From Vibrio variabilis (GTDB lineage Bacteria > Pseudomonadota > Gammaproteobacteria > Enterobacterales > Vibrionaceae): DNA of 36,355 nucleotides. The translations under genes were made by a program, and so were the position numbers. Position 1 is the stretch's first letter. Each line of letters starts with the position of its first letter. Shown here piece by piece: positions 9,022-19,003 of the stretch. Below the pieces are notes generated by a model that saw only the letters and a program-made list of their open reading frames with translations, made no database searches and was not told the DNA's origin. The stretch is taken from the NCBI RefSeq assembly GCF_003263785.1, contig NZ_JYJK01000075.1, positions 1-36,355 on the forward strand, read 5' to 3'.

Positions 9022-9027
9022 TATAAT
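9022..9027 (+). promoter_or_regulatory. Possible -10 element of ttcA
   Basis: TATAAT stands 67 bases before the ttcA ATG and just after the terminator of the upstream gene. A TTTAAT around 9000-9005 could be a poor -35 at 16 bp spacing. Confidence 0.4.
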
Positions 9028-9094
9028 CCACGCCCCAGATTATTCCCAGTAGGAAATCCTATCGTCGACGTTGTCGGCAATGTGAGAGCACGTG

Positions 9095-9988
9095 ATGAAT
9101 CAGACAGATACAAGAAAAGAAACCCTAGAGTTCAACAAACTTCAAAAGCGTCTTAGAAGAAATGTTGGCAACGCAATTATCGACTACAACATGATTGAAG
9201 AAAATGATGTGGTGATGGCGTGTATCAGTGGTGGTAAAGATTCATTCGCGATGCTGGATATCCTATTGAATCTTCAAAAAGCAGCACCGATCAAGTTTGA
9301 TGTGGTTGCGGTTAACCTTGACCAAAAACAACCTGGTTTTCCAGAGCACATCCTGCCAGATTATTTTGAAACGCTGAACATTCCGTATTACATCGTTGAT
9401 AAAGATACCTACTCAGTGGTTAAAGAGAAGATCCCTGAGGGCAAAACGACATGCGGCTTATGCTCACGTCTTCGTCGTGGCACGCTTTACTCATTTGCTG
9501 AAAAAATTGGCGCGACTAAAATTGCACTAGGTCACCACCTTGATGACATTGTGGAAACTATGTTCTTGAACATGTTCCACGGCTCTCGACTAAAAGCGAT
9601 GCCACCTAAGCTTCGTTCTGATGATGGCCGTAACGTTGTGATTCGTCCACTCACGTACTGCCGTGAAAAAGATCTGATCAAATACGCTGAACACAAAGAG
9701 TTCCCAATCATTCCTTGTAACCTGTGTGGTTCTCAAGAGAACCTACAACGTCAGTCGATTAAGGCGATGTTGATTGATTGGGATAAGAAGACTCCGGGTC
9801 GCGTTGAAGCTATCTTCAAATCGATTCAAAACGTGAGCCCTAGTCAGCTAGCTGACCGTGAACTGTTTGACTTTGTTAACCTGCCACTTGATCGTGAAGG
9901 TAACAGAGAAGAATACGAGTTCAGTGAAGCGACGGTGTCATCGACTAACATTGATGAATCGATGTTTATTGATGTGACTAACGTTTAG
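9095..9988 (+). CDS. ttcA: tRNA 2-thiocytidine(32) synthetase TtcA
   Basis: Catalyses ATP-dependent thiolation of cytidine 32 in some tRNAs, using a 4Fe-4S cluster. The 297-residue protein has the PP-loop SGGKDS at residues 45-50. The cysteine pairs C120/C123 (TCGLCSR) and C207/C210 (PCNLCGSQ) match the cluster ligands of the family. [18 protein letters not shown] is the conserved ATP-site segment. The ATG at 9095 is preceded by an in-frame GTG at 9092; the ATG with [17 protein letters not shown] fits family N-termini. It is followed by a strong terminator and is convergent with uspE. Confidence 0.96.
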   Translation: MNQTDTRKETLEFNKLQKRLRRNVGNAIIDYNMIEENDVVMACISGGKDSFAMLDILLNLQKAAPIKFDVVAVNLDQKQPGFPEHILPDYFETLNIPYYIVDKDTYSVVKEKIPEGKTTCGLCSRLRRGTLYSFAEKIGATKIALGHHLDDIVETMFLNMFHGSRLKAMPPKLRSDDGRNVVIRPLTYCREKDLIKYAEHKEFPIIPCNLCGSQENLQRQSIKAMLIDWDKKTPGRVEAIFKSIQNVSPSQLADRELFDFVNLPLDREGNREEYEFSEATVSSTNIDESMFIDVTNV

Positions 9989-10009
9989 TCGTATCACTGA
10001 CTAGAACAG

Positions 10010-10034
10010 CGCCCCTCGATGAGGGGCGTTTTTT
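10010..10034. terminator. Terminator between ttcA and uspE
   Basis: A perfect 8-bp GC-rich stem CGCCCCTC / GAGGGGCG with loop GAT is followed by TTTTTT in the ttcA direction. In the uspE direction the same hairpin follows what I infer to be the true uspE stop (TAA at 10038-10040). Confidence 0.9.
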
Positions 10035-10037
10035 CTA

Positions 10038-10982
10038 TTAGGACTGGCTTGGGTCAAGAGGCTGATATAGCCATCCGGTTTGAGCGCCATGACATCGCAA
10101 TTGATCTTATCAATCACATGCTCTGCGGTATTACCAATAAACACGGCGGACAAACCAGTTCGACCAGTCGTGCCAAGAATCACCATACCAGCATCAAGCT
10201 GACGAGCTACATCGGGAATGATGTCCTCTGGCAACCCTTGCTCGACGATCGTTTGCTCTTCAGCGTAACCATGTTTTTGACGCAGTGCTTTCATAGCCGT
10301 TAAATGATGACCGCGAACAGCGTCGGTGTATGTTGCAGGATCGAACTCTGGGAGTTCAATGGTGATGTTTGCCGGTGTAACGGGGTAGGCGTTAACAAGA
10401 TAGCCAGTTGCGTCGAGACGTTCGGTTAAGCTATCAAGCTGCTTGACCATGCAATCATTCAAATCAATGTGTGTCGGGTTTTCTGATCCAACGTGAACCG
10501 ATGCAATAATATTGGCTTTCTCTGGCCAATCGGCATTCTTAAACTAACAAAACAGGCACTGGGCATTTGCGAAGTAGGTGCCAGTCTGTTGGTGTGAAAA
10601 TCACTGACTCGAGAATATCGTGTTTGCGAGTGGCTTTGATGACAATGTCTTGCTTTCCTTCAAACACTTCTTCCACGATCGCTACATAAGGTCTGTTATG
10701 CCAAACAACCGTAACGTCGAAATCAAAGCTGTCATCAAGGTAAGGTTTCGCGACACTTCTCATCCATTCTTCACGTTGGTGTATTACACCACGTCTCATT
10801 GCGTCACGCTCTTCATGTGACAACATGGAGGTCATGTCGTAAGAGAAATCGTAAATAGATAAGAAGAAACGGATGTGGCTCCTGGATTTGCTCTTCTTAG
10901 CAAGTTGAACCGCACGAGCAAGGGCAGGTTGCTCATCGCTATTGAGATTCGCTACGACGAGGATTTTACTGTAGATGCTCAT
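10038..10982 (-). CDS. uspE: Universal stress protein UspE, two apparent frameshifts
   Basis: A tandem-domain universal stress protein of the cytoplasm. The first domain (from the ATG at 10982: MSIYSKILVVANLNSDEQPA, then IYDFSYDMTSMLSHEERDAM, VVWHNRPYVAIVEE, FTPTDWHLLRKCPVPVLLV) hits a stop. The second continues in another frame (KNADWPEKANIIAS, AYPVTPANITIELPEFDP, TTGRTGLSAVFIGNTAEHVI). Removing one base at the A run 10541-10543 restores VLLV-KNADWP, which aligns with E. coli UspE. Near the 3' end the current frame reads through the terminator hairpin (NRKNAPHRGALF). Adding one G at 10060-10061 instead gives KPDGYISPLDPSQS and TAA at 10038. The corrected length is 314 residues, close to 316 in E. 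coli. It sits immediately downstream of fnr, as in many gammaproteobacteria. Confidence 0.9.
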
Positions 10983-11079
10983 AGATACTCCCTACCTAAT
11001 TGGGTCATTACCTATAAACACTTTAGCGCAAATCTATGAATTTTTTTAGAAAAATTGGATTTTAAAGGGAAGAAAATTT

Positions 11080-11105
11080 GAAGTGGCTCATTGTAGAGCC
11101 ACTTC
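11080..11105 (-). terminator. Terminator of fnr
   Basis: A perfect 10-bp stem GAAGTGGCTC / GAGCCACTTC with a 6-base loop lies 33 bases after the fnr stop, followed leftwards by AAATTTTCTT. Confidence 0.75.
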
Positions 11106-11138
11106 GGAAAGGTTGTCAAAACGAGGATTTAAAAGCGT

Positions 11139-11885
11139 TTATTCTTTAGAAACGCCGGCCATCTCCATCAGTGCATCGTGGTCGATGATGGTGATGTACT
11201 TGCCTTTCACGCTCAGCACTTCTGCTTTTTGGAAGCGACCAAGTAAGCGGCTGATGGTTTCAACGGTTAGACCTAGATAGTTGCCGATATCTCCACGAGT
11301 CATGGTTAGGCGGAACTCTCTTGGGCTAAAGCCACGTTGTGAGAAACGGGTTGATAGGTTATACAGGAATGCCGCCAAGCGCTCTTCAGCGTTTTTCTTA
11401 GACAGCAGGAGAATCATTTCCTGATCGCCTTTGATTTCATTCGACATCAAACGCATGATTTGTTGACGAAGCTTAGGCATTTTACCTGAAAGGTCATCGA
11501 GAATTTCGTAAGGGATTTCGCACACCATTGACGTTTCAAGAGCTTGTGCAAAGCTTGGATGCTCATCTCCAGTAATAGCATCGAAACCCACTAGGTCTCC
11601 AGCTAGGTGGAAAGCCGTGATCTGCTCATCGCCTTGCTCGGTAATGGTGTAACTTTTAATTGTCCCTGAGCGAATTGCGTAAAGTGACTTTAATTCGTCA
11701 CCTGCTTTAAATAGCTCTTGGCCTTTTTGGATCGGCTTTTTACGCTCAATAATTTGGTCTAGTTGATCAAGCTCAGATTCGTTGAGAGTAAAGGGGATGC
11801 AGAGCTGACTAATGCTGCAATCTTGGCAATGAATCGCACAGCCGCCAGACTGAACACGTTTTGCTACAGGCTTTTCAGAAATCAT
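11139..11885 (-). CDS. fnr: Oxygen-sensing transcription regulator FNR
   Basis: A cytoplasmic CRP/FNR-family regulator that binds DNA as a dimer when its 4Fe-4S cluster is intact, that is, without oxygen. It has 248 residues. The N-terminal cysteines C16, C20, C23 and C29 ([17 protein letters not shown]) and the internal Cys in ETSMVCEIP match E. coli FNR. The recognition helix ETISRLLGR has the Glu, Ser and Arg that read TTGAT. The cyclic-nucleotide-like fold and dimer helix ([23 protein letters not shown]) are complete. AAAGG upstream supports the ATG. A perfect FNR box 17 bases upstream implies autoregulation. Its place beside the cbb3 genes fits a low-oxygen regulon. Confidence 0.97.
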   Translation of the reverse strand: MISEKPVAKRVQSGGCAIHCQDCSISQLCIPFTLNESELDQLDQIIERKKPIQKGQELFKAGDELKSLYAIRSGTIKSYTITEQGDEQITAFHLAGDLVGFDAITGDEHPSFAQALETSMVCEIPYEILDDLSGKMPKLRQQIMRLMSNEIKGDQEMILLLSKKNAEERLAAFLYNLSTRFSQRGFSPREFRLTMTRGDIGNYLGLTVETISRLLGRFQKAEVLSVKGKYITIIDHDALMEMAGVSKE

Positions 11886-11901
11886 AACAACCTTTCACTA
11901 T

Positions 11902-11915
11902 TTGATGTACATCAA
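11902..11915 (-). promoter_or_regulatory. FNR box at the fnr promoter
   Basis: TTGAT-GTAC-ATCAA is an exact match to the FNR consensus, centred about 23 bases before the fnr ATG. This close position suggests autorepression, as reported for E. coli fnr. The last point is by analogy. Confidence 0.75.
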
Positions 11916-11975
11916 GATTTTATCATTCATTACCCCAAAGGGTAGCTAAAAAATCAATGATAAAACAATCATCTA

Positions 11976-12650
11976 TTAGTTTGCGCTAAAAATCATCACC
12001 GACTCGTAACCTGTATATAGTCCATAAACGAGTATCGAAATTGCGGCGATGTTGCGGAAAATAAGTGAATTTTGCAGGGATTTTAATTTTGTAGCGCTCG
12101 TGCCTACTAGCAACATAGCGGGCAAGGTACCAAGACCAAAAGCCAACATGGTGGCGCCGCCGCCTAATGCACTTCCAGATACGGCTGCCCAGGTTAATAC
12201 CGAGTAGACAAGGCCGCATGGCAACCAGCCCCATAAAAAGCCAAACGGTATGGCATGAGAACTGTGTTTTAGTGGCAGTAGTTTATTGGCGAGAGGTGAG
12301 ATACGCTTCCATAACGACTGACCCAGTGCTTCAACCTTTAACAGTCCATTCCACCATCGACCCACATAGAAAGCGAGCAATACCATAAACAAAGCGGCGA
12401 TGATGCGAACAAACGCAAGCGATTGATTGAACTGGGAAAGCGATGCAATCCCTGCAATCGTTCCACCCACAACACTACCGATCAACGTGTAACTTAGCAA
12501 ACGGCCAAGGTTGTAATTGATTATAAGTGCGGTGGGGGTTTTATTCGATTGTCCAATGGAAAGTAGGGAGGCAATGCCACCGCACATTCCCATGCAGTGG
12601 CCAGCGCCTAAAAGCCCGATGGTAAAAGCACCAATTAGGTCAAGATTCAC
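11976..12650 (-). CDS. TauE/SafE-like membrane protein of the cbb3 assembly cluster
   Basis: A 224-residue inner-membrane protein with about six spans. It opens with LIGAFTIGLLGAGHCMGMCGG, the Cys/His-containing GHCMGMCGG motif of the TauE/SafE-like family found with ccoGHIS operons. A second motif, GFLWGWLPCGLVYSVLTWA, is typical of the same family; the Cys and Met residues suggest copper or heavy-metal handling for cbb3 oxidase assembly (inference). I chose the GTG at 12650 because AGGAAG stands upstream and the frame further upstream is only the basic shadow of ccoS. It overlaps the ccoS end by 11 bases, showing coupling. The neighbour fnr starts 90 bases downstream. Confidence 0.85.
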   Translation of the reverse strand: MNLDLIGAFTIGLLGAGHCMGMCGGIASLLSIGQSNKTPTALIINYNLGRLLSYTLIGSVVGGTIAGIASLSQFNQSLAFVRIIAALFMVLLAFYVGRWWNGLLKVEALGQSLWKRISPLANKLLPLKHSSHAIPFGFLWGWLPCGLVYSVLTWAAVSGSALGGGATMLAFGLGTLPAMLLVGTSATKLKSLQNSLIFRNIAAISILVYGLYTGYESVMIFSAN

Positions 12651-12846
12651 GCGAGTCTTCCTGTTTCGGTTTTTGATTCGCTTGTTTTGCTTGTGCTTTT
12701 TGGTCGGTGTCTTCGTCAAACAAAATATTGTGACCTTGACGTTCTAGGTCTTCAAACTGTTCGCTTTTCACCGCCCATAAGAAGATGGCAACCGCCACAC
12801 ACACCAAAACAATGGCGATGGGAATGAGGATATAGATGCTTTCCAT
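12640..12846 (-). CDS. ccoS: cbb3 oxidase maturation protein CcoS
   Basis: A short protein (68 residues) with one N-terminal membrane span (YILIPIAIVLVCVAVAIFLW). The conserved CcoS segment VKSEQFEDLERQGHNILFD follows, then a Lys/Gln-rich cytoplasmic tail. CcoS is required for cofactor insertion into CcoN in other bacteria. The ATG lies one base past the corrected ccoI stop (TAA at 12848-12850). The frame appears fused to ccoI only because of a frameshift upstream. Confidence 0.92.
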   Translation of the reverse strand: MESIYILIPIAIVLVCVAVAIFLWAVKSEQFEDLERQGHNILFDEDTDQKAQAKQANQKPKQEDSRES

Positions 12847-12847
12847 A

Positions 12848-15214
12848 TTACTTACCTTCTTCTTTAAGCAAGCGTAGCGAGTTTGAAACGACAATAATAG
12901 AGCTTGCTGACATGCCCACAACCGCAATATAAGGAGCGACGAGGCCTGCGACTGCCAATGTAGAATCAAAACATTATACCCTAAAGACCAAGCTAAGTTC
13001 TCTCTGATGATCTTGCGAGTTCTCAACGCGAGCTCGCGAGCAGTGAGTATTTTATCCAATCTATCACCCAGTAAAACGAGATCAGCAGAAGCCTTAGCAA
13101 CATCGGTACCACCACCCATAGCAATAGATAGGTGAGCGCCGGCTAGAGTTGGAGCATCATTAATGCCATCACCAATCATCATGGTAATGTCATCAGAATC
13201 GAGCGATTTAAGGTAATTCAGTTTATCGCTAGGTGAAGCACTCGCAATAACATCATCAATACCAACTTCTTTAGCAACAGGCTCGGCGTTCGAGAGCGTA
13301 TCACCGGTCAGTAGCGTTGTTTTCACACCGGCTTCACGCATCTTGTTGATAAATTCGACCGCTTCTTTACGAATAGGGTCACGATACTCGAATGTCGCCA
13401 CATGTTGACCGTCTATCGACATATAAACGCTGTTTAGGGCGGCATCGTCACGTCCTAATACATAGTGCGCGTTACCGATTTTGACCAGCTTACTGTCAAT
13501 GACGCCTTGCAAACCTGAGCCGATAACGTTTTCTACCTCTGTCACCATAACGGAATGGTTCAGGTATGGTTTGAATGCACGAGCGATAGGGTGGTTGGCG
13601 TGACTTTCGAGGGATGCAGCAATGCTCAGGAGTTCTTCTTCAGATTGCTCACCGAAAGCGAACGTATGAGCAATTTCAATGTCGCCATGAGTGAGAGTAC
13701 CCGTCTTGTCGACAACGAGGTGGTTAACTTTACACAAGGTTTCAAATACGTGTCCGCGTCGAGACAGGATACCTAGCGTACCCATACGTGAACTTGAGCA
13801 AGTGATTGCGGTCGGCGTAGCCAATGAGAGCGCACAAGGGCAGGTTGCTACAAGCACAGACAGCATGATCCAAAACGCATCATCAGGTTCTGTTTGATGC
13901 CAGAAGAACCAAGTGCCTGCTGCAATCACAAGTATGATTGCAACAAAGTAACGTGCCACGATGTCAGCAATTTCGGCTATCTTGGGCTTGCTCAATTGTG
14001 CTTCATCTTGCAATCGAACAATGCTGGAAATCATTGAGTCGGCTTTGGTAGAACGCACTTCAAGGTCAAAGGCTTCATCACCATTTAGAGTGCCGGCATA
14101 GACAAAGTCGTCTTTGCCTTTTACAACCGGTAGGGATTCACCCGTTAGCATTGATTCATCGATGTGAATGCGGCCATTAAGTACGACACCGTCAGCCGGA
14201 ATGTGCTCGCCAGGTAATACTTTAATTTGGTCGCCTATTTGAAGCGACTTAACCGGCACTTGTTCACCATTGAGTTTATTGGCAATCGCTGGAATGAGTT
14301 TGAGAAGGTTCCCACTTGCTGCGGCAGCTTTTCTTCGTGCGCGCATCTCTAGATAACGGCCAATCAATAAGAAGAACGTAAACATCGAGATAGACTCGAA
14401 GAACACTTCCCCTTGCTCTGTGACAGTTGCCACTAAACTCGCCACATAAGCAAAAATCAAGCAATAGAGACTGGAACGTCCATGCCAAGTGTTCGGCCTT
14501 TGATACTTCGCCAAGCATTGATATAGAAAGGTAAGGCAGAGTAGAGGAGAACGGGCGTTGCAAAAATCAGACTAACCCAACGGAAATAACTTTTGAACTC
14601 AGGTTCTAGATTACCAAACACCTCGAGATACAGCGCTACGGCGAGCATCATCACTTGCATGGTTGCAAGGCCAGCAATGCCTAACCTATAAAGGTATTGC
14701 TTCATTGTGGCATGATAAGCGGCTTCTTGCTTGTCTGCTTCAAACGGCGCGGCTTTGTAGCTAGGGTATGAATAGAGGAGAGCAACTGACTGAGCTGCGT
14801 GGCAGTTTTGTCCCATTTGAGGAGGGCGCGGTTTGTCGTGGTGTTAACCCGAATGGAAACCACACCAGGCTCGACTGACATACGCTTTTCTATTAACCAA
14901 GCGCAGGCTGCGCAGGAAACCCCTTCCAGTGACAGTGTCACTTCTTTAGTGTCTTCGTGATTTCTCACAAACTCGGCTTGAACATCTTCATTGTCGTAAT
15001 GAATGAGTGCTCTTAGTTGTTCGGGAACCAAGTCAGCCTTCTCTGCTGGGGCGGTGCGATATTGGTAATAGGAGACTAAGCCACTATCGACAATCGTTTG
15101 AGCCACACTTTCGCAGCCGGGGCAACACATCTCCCGGTCTGCACCCAAAATTTCTACGTTGAAGTTCGTGTTGGCTGGTACATCTTCACCGCAGTGATAA
15201 CACGTCTTACTCAT
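12848..15214 (-). CDS. ccoI: Copper-transporting P-type ATPase CcoI, three apparent frameshifts
   Basis: An inner-membrane P1B-type ATPase supplying copper for the CcoN active site. Domains in order: an N-terminal Cys-rich region (TCYHCGEDVP, then REMCCPGCESVA), a heavy-metal domain (SLEGVSCAACAW), membrane spans, actuator segment TGESLPVVKG, the ion-path motif ATCPCALSLATP, phosphorylation site DKTGTLTHG, TGDTLSNAEP and MIGDGINDAP. Three one-base losses break it. Expected CCTAGG near 14761 gives HTLGYKAAPFEAD. Expected CAAAGC at 14459-14461 gives VSIALIFAYV. Expected ATGGTAG at 12960 gives VLILPLAVAGLVAPY and the proper end LRLLKEEGK. The corrected protein has 789 residues, a normal CcoI/FixI length. 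The start is three bases after ccoH ends. Confidence 0.92.
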
Positions 15215-15217
15215 AAT

Positions 15218-15696
15218 TTAATCTAACAACACTACATCAGTTTCAGTTGGGAATGTGACTCGGCCTTGAACCATCCAAGCTTGGTCATGTGGTTGTAGCT
15301 CTACAAACCAAGGACCTTGAACATCGTGATCAAGTGTCAGTCGGTAGGTGCCTTTAGCATCTGCAGTAAGAAGCTTTTCAAAATCACGGTCTGGCAACGT
15401 GCGGTGGGTAAACGTAGCAGTAAGAGCAGGGTAGTGAGGCAGTTGGCCTTTTTGGAACTTAATCAAAATCGTATCGCCTGCTGACGATACCGCAGCATTG
15501 AGTCCAAGTTCTCTAGCAACGTTTATTTTGGTTAAATCAACATTAATCCCTTTTCCTTTTTTATAGTAATCCTCGGCAACTAAGCTGACTTGGTTGTCCA
15601 TTAACAGCGAGATTCGATAACCCGTTCCAATCACAACAGACAGAGGCAACGCGATCAGAAACCACGGCCAAAATTGTTTATACCAAGCTTTACCAT
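15218..15696 (-). CDS. ccoH: cbb3 oxidase assembly protein CcoH (FixH), frameshift near start
   Basis: A membrane-anchored protein that stabilises the cbb3 complex. From the ATG at 15696 the current frame stops after 13 codons. If the run at 15689-15691 had one more T (A on the coding strand), the protein reads MVKAWYKQFWPWFLIALPLS, the typical FixH start with one membrane span. It then continues VSLVAEDYYKKGKGINVDLTK, also diagnostic, to the periplasmic beta-rich domain ending TDVVLLD. The corrected length is 159 residues. A possible -10 at 15729-15734 suggests its own promoter after the ccoP terminator. No ccoG lies between ccoP and ccoH. Confidence 0.9.
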
Positions 15697-15728
15697 AAAA
15701 AAGTTCTCAACAGCTGACTAAGAAAGAA

Positions 15729-15734
15729 ATTATA
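15729..15734 (-). promoter_or_regulatory. Possible -10 of the ccoHIS operon
   Basis: TATAAT on the minus strand stands 33 bases before the ccoH ATG, between that start and the ccoP terminator. No -35 is obvious, because the upstream side is occupied by the terminator hairpin. Confidence 0.35.
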
Positions 15735-15749
15735 ATTTATCTAGAAAAG

Positions 15750-15771
15750 ACAGCCCCTTACAAGGGGCTGT
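15750..15771 (-). terminator. Terminator after ccoNOQP
   Basis: ACAGCCCCTT / AAGGGGCTGT, a 10-bp stem whose innermost pairs probably stay open, lies 15 bases past the ccoP stop and is followed leftwards by CTTTTCT. It separates the structural oxidase operon from ccoHIS. Confidence 0.75.
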
Positions 15772-15785
15772 TATTGAAATGTTAC

Positions 15786-16760
15786 TTATTTATCGGAATT
15801 ACTTAGGCTCCAAACGTACGCTGATACCAGCTGTACTTTTTCTTCACCTAGGATGTCTTTCCATGCTGGCATCACACCCGAACGACCATTCATAACGGTT
15901 TCCGTTACAGCCGCGCGAGAGTCGCCAAATAACCATACTTGGTCGGTAAGATCTGGTGCACCAACAGCAGGGTTACCCTTACCATCTGTACCGTGACATG
16001 CTGCACAAACCACGAAGCGAGCTTTACCTGCTTCTGCTTCACGAGCATTCACTTTACGACCAGAAAGGCTTAGCGTGTAGCTAACGACTTCACGTACGCC
16101 ATCTTCACCAAGGGCATCTTTCCAACCTGGCATCTGACCAACGCGGCCGTGCAGCAACGTTGTTACGATTGCTTCAGGCTCGCCGCCATATAGCCATGCG
16201 TTGTCAGTAAGGTTAGGGAAGCCAGTTTGACCGCGAGCATCCGAACCATGACATTGTGAACAGTTTTGTAGGAACAAACGTTGACCTACTTTAATTGCTT
16301 CACTGTCGGTAGCAATTTCAGGGATAGGGCGCAGCGCACCATCCGATGTTTTTGCTAGGCGGTTAAATGCTTCACCGAAGTAGGCATCTGCATCATCAAG
16401 CTCTTTTGCGTATTGAACAAGAGTTTTATTCTCTTGTGCAGCGGCAATAGACGCTTTTGACTCTTCAAGTGAGCGTACGGTCTGATCCGAACTTTGCCAG
16501 CCAAGAAGACCTTTGTAGTTACCCAAACCCGGGTACATAGCAAGGTAAATAGCGGCAAAGATGAACGTACCGATAAACAAATAAGTCCACCACTTTGGAA
16601 GCGGGTTGTTAAGCTCACGAATACCATCGTATTCGTGTCCCATGTCTTCGCCTTCCTCGACACCCATTTTGTCGCGAACACACCAATAAAGTAGTGCTGC
16701 ACAACCAAGCAACGTACCGACTGTGATGACAATAATCCATAGACTCCAGAATGTAGTCAT
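15786..16760 (-). CDS. ccoP: cbb3-type cytochrome c oxidase diheme subunit CcoP
   Basis: A membrane-anchored diheme cytochrome c that passes electrons towards CcoO/CcoN. It has 324 residues, with N-terminal spans (SLWIIVITVGTLLGCAALLY and WTYLFIGTFIFAAIYLAMYP) separated by the conserved DGIRELNNPLPKWW. Two heme c sites follow: CSQCH (167-171) and CAACH (252-256), each with its downstream Met segment (GQMPGW and GVMPAW). The start overlaps the ccoQ stop by one base (TAATG). Confidence 0.96.
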   Translation of the reverse strand: MTTFWSLWIIVITVGTLLGCAALLYWCVRDKMGVEEGEDMGHEYDGIRELNNPLPKWWTYLFIGTFIFAAIYLAMYPGLGNYKGLLGWQSSDQTVRSLEESKASIAAAQENKTLVQYAKELDDADAYFGEAFNRLAKTSDGALRPIPEIATDSEAIKVGQRLFLQNCSQCHGSDARGQTGFPNLTDNAWLYGGEPEAIVTTLLHGRVGQMPGWKDALGEDGVREVVSYTLSLSGRKVNAREAEAGKARFVVCAACHGTDGKGNPAVGAPDLTDQVWLFGDSRAAVTETVMNGRSGVMPAWKDILGEEKVQLVSAYVWSLSNSDK

Positions 16761-16933
16761 TACTTAGTCACTCCTTTTTCTTCGGAGGTGGGTTTCTGTT
16801 CATCCGCAAATACTAGGTTTGCGTCTTCTTCGAAACGTGCTTTGCGGCTTTTGCCAAAGGCCCACCACACAACACCAATGAAGCTTGCGAACAAAACTAT
16901 GGTCCAAATACTGTGAATAGTACCGATATCCAT
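16760..16933 (-). CDS. ccoQ: cbb3 oxidase small subunit CcoQ
   Basis: A 57-residue ORF read between ccoO and ccoP. It starts MDIGTIHSIWTIVLFASFIG, a single membrane span ending VVWWAFGKSRKARFEEDANL, with an acidic/basic tail (ADEQKPTSEEKGVTK). The WWAFG-KxRxxRFEEDA pattern is typical of CcoQ, which stabilises the oxidase. A strong GGAGGGG lies just before the ATG. The stop is shared with the ccoP start. Confidence 0.93.
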   Translation of the reverse strand: MDIGTIHSIWTIVLFASFIGVVWWAFGKSRKARFEEDANLVFADEQKPTSEEKGVTK

Positions 16934-16943
16934 AAGCCCCTCC

Positions 16944-17564
16944 TTATTTCATCGCATGGCCTAAAGATTGAAGATAAGCAATGATGGCATCCATCTCTGT
17001 TTTACCTTCTACGTCTTTAGCCGCGTTTGCGATTTGCTCATCCGTGTATGGAACGCCAAATTGGTTACGGAAGATTTCAAGTTTCTTCTGTGTCAATTTG
17101 CCATCCAGTACGTTTTCCTCAAGCCAAGGGAAACCTGGCATGTTTGATTCAGGAACCAACTCGCGAGGGTCGATTAGGTGAACACGGTGCCACTCATCAG
17201 AGTAACGTCCACCAACACGGGCGAGATCTGGGCCAGTACGCTTAGAACCCCATAGGAATGGGTGTTCCCAAACGCTTTCACCAGCGACAGAGTAGTGACC
17301 GTAACGCTCAGTTTCTGAACGGAAAGGGCGGATCATTTGGCTGTGACATACGTTACAACCTTCACGAATGTAGATATCGCGACCTTCCATTTCCAGTGCA
17401 CTGTACGCACGAAGATTCTTCACAGGTTCAGTGGTTTGCTTTTGGAAAATCAACGGTGTGATTTCAACAAGCGCGCCTAAACTGATTGCGAATACGATTA
17501 AAATAGCCAGTAAGCCAACGTTACGTTCAACGACTTCATGGCGATTGTTAGAGTTTGAGCTCAT
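16944..17564 (-). CDS. ccoO: cbb3-type cytochrome c oxidase monoheme subunit CcoO
   Basis: A membrane-anchored cytochrome c of the cbb3 oxidase. It has 206 residues, with one N-terminal span ([20 protein letters not shown]) and the conserved [20 protein letters not shown] containing heme site CNVCH (70-74). [20 protein letters not shown] and [18 protein letters not shown] are family signatures, and the axial Met is in [10 protein letters not shown]. It lies 11 bases after ccoN. Confidence 0.97.
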   Translation of the reverse strand: MSSNSNNRHEVVERNVGLLAILIVFAISLGALVEITPLIFQKQTTEPVKNLRAYSALEMEGRDIYIREGCNVCHSQMIRPFRSETERYGHYSVAGESVWEHPFLWGSKRTGPDLARVGGRYSDEWHRVHLIDPRELVPESNMPGFPWLEENVLDGKLTQKKLEIFRNQFGVPYTDEQIANAAKDVEGKTEMDAIIAYLQSLGHAMK

Positions 17565-17575
17565 CTTTAATCTCC

Positions 17576-19003
17576 TTAAGCCGGTTGAGGGGCAGCTTTC
17601 AAGCTACCTTTAGCTGCTGTTACTGTCTTATACGTGTTGTATGCCATTAAGAACATACCCGCTAAGAAGATGAAGCCGCCAACGAAACGAACGAAGTAGA
17701 ACGGGTAGGACGCTTGTACAGATTCAACGAAGCTGTAGGTTAACGTACCGTCCGAGTTAACTGCACGCCACATCAGACCTTGCATTACACCAGAGATCCA
17801 CATCGCAACGATGTACAGAACTGTACCGATAGTTGCTAGCCAGAAGTGGGTGTTAATCAGGCCGACTGAGTACATACGCTCTTGACCGAATAGACGAGGT
17901 ACTAGGTGGTAAACAGAACCGATAGATACCATCGCAACCCAACCAAGTGCACCCGAGTGTACGTGACCAATTGTCCAGTCTGTGTAGTGAGACAGTGCGT
18001 TAACCGTCTTAATAGACATCATCGGACCTTCGAACGTCGACATACCGTAGAACGATAGGGAAACGATCAAGAAACGAAGAATTGGGTCGTAACGCAGTTT
18101 ATGCCAAGCACCTGACAGCGTCATGATACCGTTGATCATACCACCCCAAGACGGAGCGAATAGAACCAAAGACATCACCATACCTAGAGACTGAGTCCAG
18201 TCTGGTAGCGCGGTATAGTGTAGGTGGTGAGGACCAGCCCAAATATACAGAGAGACAAGCGCCCAGAAGTGAACGATCGATAGACGGTAAGAATAAACAG
18301 GGCGTTCAGCTTGCTTTGGTACGAAGTAGTACATCATACCCAAGAAGCCGGCTGTAAGAAGGAAACCTACCGCGTTATGGCCGTACCACCATTGAACCAT
18401 CGCATCGACGGCACCTGAATAGACGGAGTAAGATTTACCCATCGACACAGGAATTGCCATACTGTTCACAATGTGAAGTACCGCAACGGTGATGATAAAT
18501 GCGCCAAAGAACCAGTTCGCTACATAGATATGTGACGTTTTACGCTTGATGAGCGTTCCGAAGAACACAATAGCGTAAGACACCCATACCACTGCAATAG
18601 CGATATCGATTGGCCATTCTAATTCTGCATACTCTTTACCTGAGGTAATACCTAACGGCAGAGTAATTGCAGCGGCTAAAATGATTGCTTGCCATCCCCA
18701 AAAGGTGAATGCGACAAGAGGGCCTCCAAATAATCTCGTTTGACAGGTACGCTGCACAACATAATAAGACGTTGCAAACAGAGCACTGGTACCAAACGCA
18801 AAGATTACCGCATTAGTATGCAAAGGACGTAAACGACTGTACGTCAACCACGGCGTATCAAAGTTGAGCTGTGGCCAAACTAATTGAGCGGCAATCAAAA
18901 CACCTACTGCCATACCAACAATACCCCAAAGAATCGTCACTAATGTGAACTGGCGTACGACGGTATAGTTGTAGACTTGTTCAAGCTGCTTTTCTTGGCT
19001 CAT
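17576..19003 (-). CDS. ccoN: cbb3-type cytochrome c oxidase catalytic subunit CcoN
   Basis: The heme b / heme b3-CuB subunit that reduces oxygen with high affinity. It has 475 residues and about twelve membrane spans. Recognisable segments include [15 protein letters not shown] with a heme-ligand His, [20 protein letters not shown] with an active-site His, [13 protein letters not shown] and [16 protein letters not shown]. Two starts are close together. The ATG at 19003 has GGAAG seven bases upstream, while that at 19009 has it too near, so I chose 19003. It is the first gene of ccoNOQP. Confidence 0.97.
   Translation of the reverse strand: MSQEKQLEQVYNYTVVRQFTLVTILWGIVGMAVGVLIAAQLVWPQLNFDTPWLTYSRLRPLHTNAVIFAFGTSALFATSYYVVQRTCQTRLFGGPLVAFTFWGWQAIILAAAITLPLGITSGKEYAELEWPIDIAIAVVWVSYAIVFFGTLIKRKTSHIYVANWFFGAFIITVAVLHIVNSMAIPVSMGKSYSVYSGAVDAMVQWWYGHNAVGFLLTAGFLGMMYYFVPKQAERPVYSYRLSIVHFWALVSLYIWAGPHHLHYTALPDWTQSLGMVMSLVLFAPSWGGMINGIMTLSGAWHKLRYDPILRFLIVSLSFYGMSTFEGPMMSIKTVNALSHYTDWTIGHVHSGALGWVAMVSIGSVYHLVPRLFGQERMYSVGLINTHFWLATIGTVLYIVAMWISGVMQGLMWRAVNSDGTLTYSFVESVQASYPFYFVRFVGGFIFLAGMFLMAYNTYKTVTAAKGSLKAAPQPA

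Noticed and set aside
12640..14514. A CcoI-CcoS fusion protein of 624 codons
   Set aside because: The fusion arises only because a lost base at 12960 shifts ccoI past its stop. Corrected, ccoI ends at 12848 and ccoS starts at 12846.
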